From CAYSGL01 sp964520985 (GTDB taxonomy: Bacteria > Pseudomonadota > Alphaproteobacteria > Micavibrionales > Micavibrionaceae): a DNA stretch of 64,000 nucleotides. The first letter of the stretch is position 1. Each line of letters begins with the position of its first letter. This document shows, in pieces, positions 59,466 through 64,000 of this stretch. The stretch spans positions 248,001-312,000 of the forward strand of contig CAZFPB010000001.1 in NCBI GenBank assembly GCA_964520985.1, read 5' to 3'. The position numbers and the translations under genes were made by a program. Under the pieces are notes generated by a model. The model was given only the letters and a program-made list of their open reading frames with translations, did not search any database and was not told where the DNA came from.

Positions 59466-60904
59466 TTCCGCCAGAAGGATGGCAGGAATAACACCATCAC
59501 GGTAAAGAGTTCGAGACGCCCTAAAATCATCCCGGTACAGAGCAGATATTTTGCACTGTCCGGGATGAATTTATAGGTGTGTACCGCGCCGATGGTTTCA
59601 CCAAGGCCCGGGCCGACATTTGAAATGGCGGACGCGGAGCCGGACACGGCGGTGATAAAGTCCAGCCCGACAAATGATAAAGCCGCCGCCAGTAACGCAA
59701 AAATCAACGCATAGAGAAAGAAGAAGCTCATGACCGATGTGGTGACATCGGCGGGAACAATCTTGCCGTTAAATCGCGGCGGCGCGACCGAATGTGGATA
59801 TATCAACTGGCGTATCTGGCTGTAGGCGACAGAGGTTAAAATCTGAAATCGAAAGATTTTAATCCCGCAGGTGGTGGAGCCGACACAGCCGCCCACTACC
59901 ATCAAGAATAGCAAGATGCCGGTCGGGAAATGCCCCCATTGCCCGTAGTCATGGTTGACGTAGCCAGTGCCGGTGATGATCGACACGACATTGAAGCTAG
60001 ACCGGCGTAATGCTTCGCCAAACGGCATATCAGTTTCAAAGGCCAGATAAAGCACGATAGCGGCCACGCTGACGAAGACGACGCCAAGGAAGGTGCGCAC
60101 CTGTGAATCCTGCCACAGCAATTCTGGCGCGCCGCGTACGGCCTTTAAATACAAAACGAAGGGCAGGGCGCTGAGCAGCATGAAGATTATCGCCACGATC
60201 TCCGGCCCCGGTGTGTCGTAATGGGCGAAAGACGTATCGAAGGTTGAATAACCACCCGTGGCGATGGTGGTCATGGCGTGGGCAATAGCATCGAAAGGCG
60301 CCATACCGGTCAGGATATATCCCGCCATGCACGCAAAGGTGAGGCAGAGATAAAGAACGCCGATGCCGCCCGCCAATTGCCGCGCGCGCGGAAAGGCTTT
60401 TTCCTTCTCGGATGATTCAGAGCGGAAAAGCTGCATCCCGCCCACTTTCAGCATGGGCAGGACCGACAGCGCCATGACGATGATCCCGACGCCACCCATC
60501 CATTGCAACAGAGCGCGCCAGAGTAACAAACCCGGTGGTGCCTGATCCAATCCAACGATCACCGTAGCGCCGCTAGTCGTGAGGCCGGAGACGGCTTCAA
60601 AGATTGAATCCGCCATAGACATTTTCATGTCTGAAAAAGCGAAGGGCAGCGCGGAAAAGAAAGCGAGGAAGAGCCAGCTGATCGTTGTCAGCAAGAACGT
60701 CTGTTTGAGGGTGATGGTAAAAGCGCGTCCGGCATGGGTCAGAACCATCGCCCCGCCAAAAAATCCTGTCAGCAGCATGCATGAGAGAAAAACGCGCCAG
60801 TCATCATCGCCGTACATCATGTCGGTAAACATCGGGATGCTCATACTGCCGGCGAGAATTAAAAGCAGAATGCCAATGACATAGAAAATAGGGCGTAGAT
60901 CCAT
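59462..60904 (-). CDS. trkH: TrkH family potassium uptake protein
   Basis: Ion-translocating subunit of the Trk potassium system. I start at ATG 60904 (MDLRPIFYVIG); the frame is open to 61075 but that part is not membrane-like and contains the OmpA terminator. The 480 residues have about ten to twelve helices and the four filter-like P segments: TTSGATVIVG, TIATGGYSTF, ITGTGYVNHD and ISNVGPGLGE. No trkA is in the window. No clear ribosome site is seen. Confidence 0.93.
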   Translation of the reverse strand: MDLRPIFYVIGILLLILAGSMSIPMFTDMMYGDDDWRVFLSCMLLTGFFGGAMVLTHAGRAFTITLKQTFLLTTISWLFLAFFSALPFAFSDMKMSMADSIFEAVSGLTTSGATVIVGLDQAPPGLLLWRALLQWMGGVGIIVMALSVLPMLKVGGMQLFRSESSEKEKAFPRARQLAGGIGVLYLCLTFACMAGYILTGMAPFDAIAHAMTTIATGGYSTFDTSFAHYDTPGPEIVAIIFMLLSALPFVLYLKAVRGAPELLWQDSQVRTFLGVVFVSVAAIVLYLAFETDMPFGEALRRSSFNVVSIITGTGYVNHDYGQWGHFPTGILLFLMVVGGCVGSTTCGIKIFRFQILTSVAYSQIRQLIYPHSVAPPRFNGKIVPADVTTSVMSFFFLYALIFALLAAALSFVGLDFITAVSGSASAISNVGPGLGETIGAVHTYKFIPDSAKYLLCTGMILGRLELFTVMVLFLPSFWRN

Positions 60905-60942
60905 GGGCGAATTGTAGCGCTTAGAGGCGATCAAAGACACGC

Positions 60943-60974
60943 AAAAAAAGAGCCGGTAAAAACCGGCTCTTTTC
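60943..60974 (-). terminator. Rho-independent terminator after the OmpA-family gene
   Basis: Stem AGAGCCGGT/ACCGGCTCT (60949-60957 and 60962-60970), A-rich loop of 4, A7 upstream and T4 downstream. It ends the OmpA-family transcript before trkH. Confidence 0.9.
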
Positions 60975-60992
60975 AGATTTCTTGTCTGCTTC

Positions 60993-61898
60993 CTAGCGGA
61001 AGGAGATTTCGCCGCGGCGGTTAGCTGGCTCGCGAACACCGTCTGGTGTTTCAACCAGTGGGTTTTCTTCCCCACGGCTCTCTGTCGAGATCATGTCAGC
61101 TGCGATGCCACGAGCAACCAGCGCATCTTTGATCGCGTTAGAACGGCGGGTGGCGAGACGCATGTTGTAATCGTTCGTCCCCGATTTATCCGCGTGACCA
61201 ACCACGTTGATACCGCTCAGTTGACGGCTGCGGACTTCTTGGGCCACAGAGTCAAGAACAGCGGCAGCGCCAGTGTTGATGTCGTATTTATCGAAGTCGA
61301 AGAATACCAGGTACATCGCATTTTCAGCGCGCATCTGAGCATTCGGGTCTACGTCACCAAACGGCTCTTGTGGAGCGGCAGCTGGAGCAGCAGGTGCTGC
61401 TGGTGGCATAATGCCTTCAAGCTGTTGCAGCGCATCGAGGAATTCCTTTTTGCAGGCTGCGATATCATCTGGTTGGAAGTTTTCTTCTTGTTGTTCGATC
61501 CAGCAGTCAAAGCGGGCTTGCGCAACAGCCGAGAGATCTGGCTGCATTTCGCGGGCGCCGAGGTCGAACACATTAACAAGGCGTGTGCGGCCGGTGCTGA
61601 GTTCAGTAACATTACCTGGCTGGAGGTTCCAGTCAGAGACAGGCTCTGGCATCACGACATCGCCGCGAGCCGCTGACAAACCTTTGCGCGAGAAGTGCAG
61701 GGCATCCGCTTGGTCGCCCATGTCCTTCAGTTCGGAGTTCACAAAGGTTTTGTATTCAGATGTCAGGCGCTGCGTAAACGGGCTGCCCGAAGCGGACGCA
61801 TCGTTCAAGGCCGACACTTCATCGAACTTGTTGAAATCGGCACAGGCACCGAGCGCAGAAACGCCGGCCACCAGAATAAGTGTGCGCATGATGTTCAT
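60993..61898 (-). CDS. OmpA-family lipoprotein
   Basis: Peptidoglycan-associated outer membrane lipoprotein. The 301 residues have a signal peptide with lipobox LGAC, an N-terminal domain of unknown fold (to about 165), a Pro/Ala linker (PPAAPAAPAAAPQEP) and a C-terminal OmpA domain (about 195-301) with FFDFDKYDIN, GHADKSGTNDYN and RRSNAIKDALVARGI. The Asp and Arg that hold diaminopimelate in OmpA are at expected places. It has a good ribosome site, promoter and terminator. Confidence 0.92.
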   Translation of the reverse strand: MNIMRTLILVAGVSALGACADFNKFDEVSALNDASASGSPFTQRLTSEYKTFVNSELKDMGDQADALHFSRKGLSAARGDVVMPEPVSDWNLQPGNVTELSTGRTRLVNVFDLGAREMQPDLSAVAQARFDCWIEQQEENFQPDDIAACKKEFLDALQQLEGIMPPAAPAAPAAAPQEPFGDVDPNAQMRAENAMYLVFFDFDKYDINTGAAAVLDSVAQEVRSRQLSGINVVGHADKSGTNDYNMRLATRRSNAIKDALVARGIAADMISTESRGEENPLVETPDGVREPANRRGEISFR

Positions 61899-61946
61899 GG
61901 AAAAAACTCCTCAAATTGGCTGTGGCCCTTGATCGGGCTTTCTACG

Positions 61947-61976
61947 GATATAAAGGCAACACAGGCATATTGTAAA
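61947..61976 (-). promoter_or_regulatory. Promoter of the OmpA-family gene
   Basis: Minus-strand TTTACA (61976-61971), 18-base spacer, TATATC (61952-61947). The leader would be about 40 bases and include a GAGGAG ribosome site before the ATG at 61898. Confidence 0.5.
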
Positions 61977-62072
61977 GAACATATTGATATAAAGACGTAT
62001 TTTTACCTCCCGACCGGGTGATTTGTTGCCCTATTGCCGATTTCTGATGCCTCGGTTACAAGGAGGGCCGAT

Positions 62073-62147
62073 GCGGGCGTAACTCAGTGGTAGAGTGTTA
62101 GCTTCCCAAGCTGAAAGTCGCGGGTTCGAATCCCGTCGCCCGCTCCA
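62073..62147 (+). tRNA. tRNA-Gly (anticodon CCC)
   Basis: A full cloverleaf can be drawn: acceptor GCGGGCG/CGCCCGC, D-arm ACTC...GAGT, anticodon stem TTAGC/GCTGA with loop TTCCCAA (anticodon CCC), and T-arm GCGGG TTCGAAT CCCGT. The CCA end is encoded (62145-62147). It lies in the gap between the OmpA-family and MFS genes, reading toward the latter. Confidence 0.96.
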
Positions 62148-62170
62148 AAACCGCTCAAGGATTAGACATA

Positions 62171-63679
62171 ATGGAAATTATTGTTGGTGATAAGGCGACC
62201 CGTCGTGAATGGATCGGTCTGGCCGTGCTGGCGCTGCCTTGTCTTTTGTATTCCATGGACCTGACGGTGCTGCTATTGGCCGTCCCCCATTTGATGGCTG
62301 ACCTCAAGCCGAGTGGATCGCAACTTCTCTGGATTACTGATATCTATGGATTCCTGATCGCAGGTTTCCTGATCACCATGGGGACGCTGGGCGACCGCAT
62401 CGGGCGGCGTAAATTACTGATGATCGGGGCAGGCGCGTTTGGGGCGGCGTCCATTCTGGCCGCCTATTCGACAAGCGCGGAAATGCTGATTGTGGCGCGC
62501 GCGTTGCTGGGTATTGCCGGTGCGACGCTGGCACCATCCACCTTATCGCTCATCCGTAATATGTTTCATGATGAGCGCCAGCGCACCTTTGCCATCGGTG
62601 TCTGGATTGCAAGCTTTTCGGCAGGCGGCGCGTTCGGTCCGGTGATTGGCGGGGTCGTGCTAGAACATTTCTGGTGGGGCGCTGTATTCCTGCTCGGCGT
62701 GCCGATTATGGTCCTGCTGCTTATTTTAGCGCCTATTTTATTGCCTGAATCGAAAGACCCCAATGCTGGGCGTCTTGAAATTCTGAGCGCGGTGATGTCG
62801 CTGAGCGCTGTATTATCTATTATTTATGGCGCAAAGAAAATTGCCGAAAGCGGGTTTGATATCACCTATCTGGCAATCATTGTCGTAGGCTTGCTGATCG
62901 GTACGGCGTTTGTGCGTCGTCAAAAGACATTGGCTGATCCTCTCATTGATATATCGCTGTTCAGCACGCCGGGGTTTAGCGCGGCTTTGTGTATCAACAT
63001 TATCGGCCTGTTCATGGCGTTCGGGTTTTTCCTGCTCAGTGCGCAATATCTGCAACTGGTTGTGGGGTTAAGCCCGCTGGAAGCCGGGCTGTGGATGTTG
63101 CCGACGGGAGTGGCATTTATTATCGGCTCAATGGTTGCGCCAATCCTGATACGCCACATCCGCCGTGTGTATATCATTGCAGGCGGCTTTGCGGTTGCGG
63201 GCGCGGGCTTTCTAATCTTGACGCAATTGGGGTCGTTCTCTCACGTTGGTTACTTCGTTGGGGCACTGACACTGTTTTGTCTGGGCGTAGGGCCTATCGG
63301 TACGCTGACGACGGATATGGTAATGACCATCGCGCCGCCGGACCGCGCAGGCGCAGCGTCCGCGATCTCGGAAACCAGCTTTGAATTCGGCGGCGCGTTC
63401 GGTATTGCCGTGCTCGGCAGTATCGTCATGGTCTTTTATCGCAGTTTCATGCTGAGCCACGCGCCAGCGGGATCGCCTTCGGAAGCGATGGATACGCTCG
63501 GCGGCGCGGTCTCGGCTGCGGAACAGATGACAGGCGAGGGGGGAGCGGCTCTTCTGGCGGCGGCGCGCGACGCGTTCGTGCAGTCAATGGAACTGGCCGC
63601 CGGCCTATCGGCGGGGGCTGCATTCCTCGCTATGATGCTGGCTCTGCTGCTTCTGCGCCAGCATCACGTACGGTCTTAA
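62171..63679 (+). CDS. MFS exporter, DHA2 (14-helix) type
   Basis: Drug/proton antiporter of the EmrB/QacA-SmvA type. The 502 residues have about 14 hydrophobic segments. The MFS motif appears as GTLGDRIGRRKLLMIG, followed by the motif B/C region RALLGIAGATLAPSTLSLIRNMFHDERQR and FGPVIGGV. Substrate is unknown. No regulator gene is adjacent. The gap 63680-63861 downstream holds nothing obvious. Confidence 0.92.
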   Translation: MEIIVGDKATRREWIGLAVLALPCLLYSMDLTVLLLAVPHLMADLKPSGSQLLWITDIYGFLIAGFLITMGTLGDRIGRRKLLMIGAGAFGAASILAAYSTSAEMLIVARALLGIAGATLAPSTLSLIRNMFHDERQRTFAIGVWIASFSAGGAFGPVIGGVVLEHFWWGAVFLLGVPIMVLLLILAPILLPESKDPNAGRLEILSAVMSLSAVLSIIYGAKKIAESGFDITYLAIIVVGLLIGTAFVRRQKTLADPLIDISLFSTPGFSAALCINIIGLFMAFGFFLLSAQYLQLVVGLSPLEAGLWMLPTGVAFIIGSMVAPILIRHIRRVYIIAGGFAVAGAGFLILTQLGSFSHVGYFVGALTLFCLGVGPIGTLTTDMVMTIAPPDRAGAASAISETSFEFGGAFGIAVLGSIVMVFYRSFMLSHAPAGSPSEAMDTLGGAVSAAEQMTGEGGAALLAAARDAFVQSMELAAGLSAGAAFLAMMLALLLLRQHHVRS

Positions 63680-63861
63680 CCGGTTCCGAAAATCGCATTG
63701 CTGCCCTGCGTTATAATTATGTTGACTTTGGGGCAGGGGATTTTGTAGGGTCCGCCGCGCTGTCCCAAAAAAGAAACTGATTCTTTCGTAGAAAAACGGA
63801 CAAACGGCCCAATAGAGAAACAGCCCAATCAAAAACAAAAACATAGAAAAAAGGTGTGTCC

Positions 63862-64000
63862 ATGAAAGCTCTGCTCGGAAATAAAATTGCCATTCTTGCT
63901 GCCAACGGTTTCGATGAAGGCGACATGATCGCAACGCAACGCGCGCTTGTCGCTGCTGGCGCCACGATGCGCGTCGTATCCTCCGACAACGGCCTGGTAA
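63862..64000 (+). CDS. DJ-1/PfpI family protein, 5' part
   Basis: The first 46 codons only; the gene leaves the window. The N terminus, KIAILAANGFDEGDMI, is the first strand and Glu-containing turn of the DJ-1/PfpI fold, closest to the HPII-catalase C-terminal domain and its stand-alone relatives. AAGG lies 9 bases before the ATG. The nucleophile elbow is outside the window, so enzyme or chaperone subtype cannot be told. Confidence 0.75.
   Translation, partial: MKALLGNKIAILAANGFDEGDMIATQRALVAAGATMRVVSSDNGLV

Noticed and set aside
60905..61075. Upstream extension of trkH
   Set aside because: The extension is not membrane-like and includes the terminator and the 3' end of the OmpA-family gene; the ATG at 60904 begins the first membrane helix.
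1..64000. CRISPR arrays, IS elements, prophage or attachment sites
   Set aside because: No regularly spaced repeats, transposase, integrase or phage structural genes were seen; the only tRNA has an intact gene with no adjacent integrase.

Overview
The window looks like a chromosomal segment of a mid-GC, Gram-negative alphaproteobacterium. Clade markers are a DUF2336 protein, a MucR/Ros regulator, CarD, a 7Fe ferredoxin FdxA, an RpoH-type sigma factor, the CobS/CobT pair with a J-domain gene and bolA, UbiK, an RHH_4-type ribbon-helix-helix protein and a PleC-like PAS histidine kinase. Lgt, HldD, OmpA and MipA/OmpV homologues indicate an outer membrane. A Micavibrio-like lineage is possible, but this is a guess from gene content only. 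No phage, IS element or CRISPR array is visible. Genes are packed densely and there is no gene-free stretch above 300 bases.

Layout. 1-3.4 kb: end of mtaB, ftsY, AMP nucleosidase. 3.4-9.6 kb: DUF2336 protein, the minus-strand run SNase-like/pip/pgk, and a divergent M48 lipoprotein protease. 9.6-12.2 kb: two TadE-like pseudopilins and a TadG-like VWA protein without the rest of a Tad locus. 12.2-16.5 kb: rpoH, a metallophosphoesterase-like protein that has lost its metal ligands, a MipA porin-like protein, carD and fdxA, with FNR-type and DnaA-type sites between them. 16.5-24.3 kb: LD-carboxypeptidase, two small tandem paralogues, photolyase, a low-GC membrane gene, a DHH phosphoesterase, clpX, sufE and a probably frameshifted unknown gene. 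24.3-33.6 kb: hisS with an internal low-GC block, an OafA-like acyltransferase, and a cobT/cobS/J-domain cluster split by several unknown genes, plus bolA.

33.7-44.6 kb is mostly housekeeping: RHH regulator, accA, an Nfu scaffold, a degenerate polysaccharide deacetylase, tsaB, mucR, ubiK-ybjN-proC, hldD, the overlapping run lgt/midA-like/pgeF, and prs. 44.6-51.4 kb: an unknown gene converging on a P-loop NTPase, rplY, pth, two tiny genes, ychF, a 529-residue unknown protein and ilvE. 51.5-64 kb: an OmpR/EnvZ-type two-component pair, csaA, a large PAS kinase, recX, an orphan ABC-2 permease, hslO, a lipoprotein, trkH, an OmpA-family lipoprotein, tRNA-Gly(CCC), an MFS exporter and the start of a DJ-1/PfpI gene.

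Functional themes are envelope biogenesis (lgt, hldD, pgeF, ldcA, M48 protease, OmpA), proteostasis and stress (rpoH, clpX, hslO, ftsY), Fe-S supply (sufE, nfu, fdxA, bolA) and translation (hisS, pth, rplY, tsaB, mtaB, ychF). The less ordinary signals are a shared AT-rich palindromic promoter element in front of unknown genes, several enzyme folds with substituted catalytic residues, an intragenic composition switch in hisS, and repeated tail-to-tail gene pairs whose stop codons interlock.
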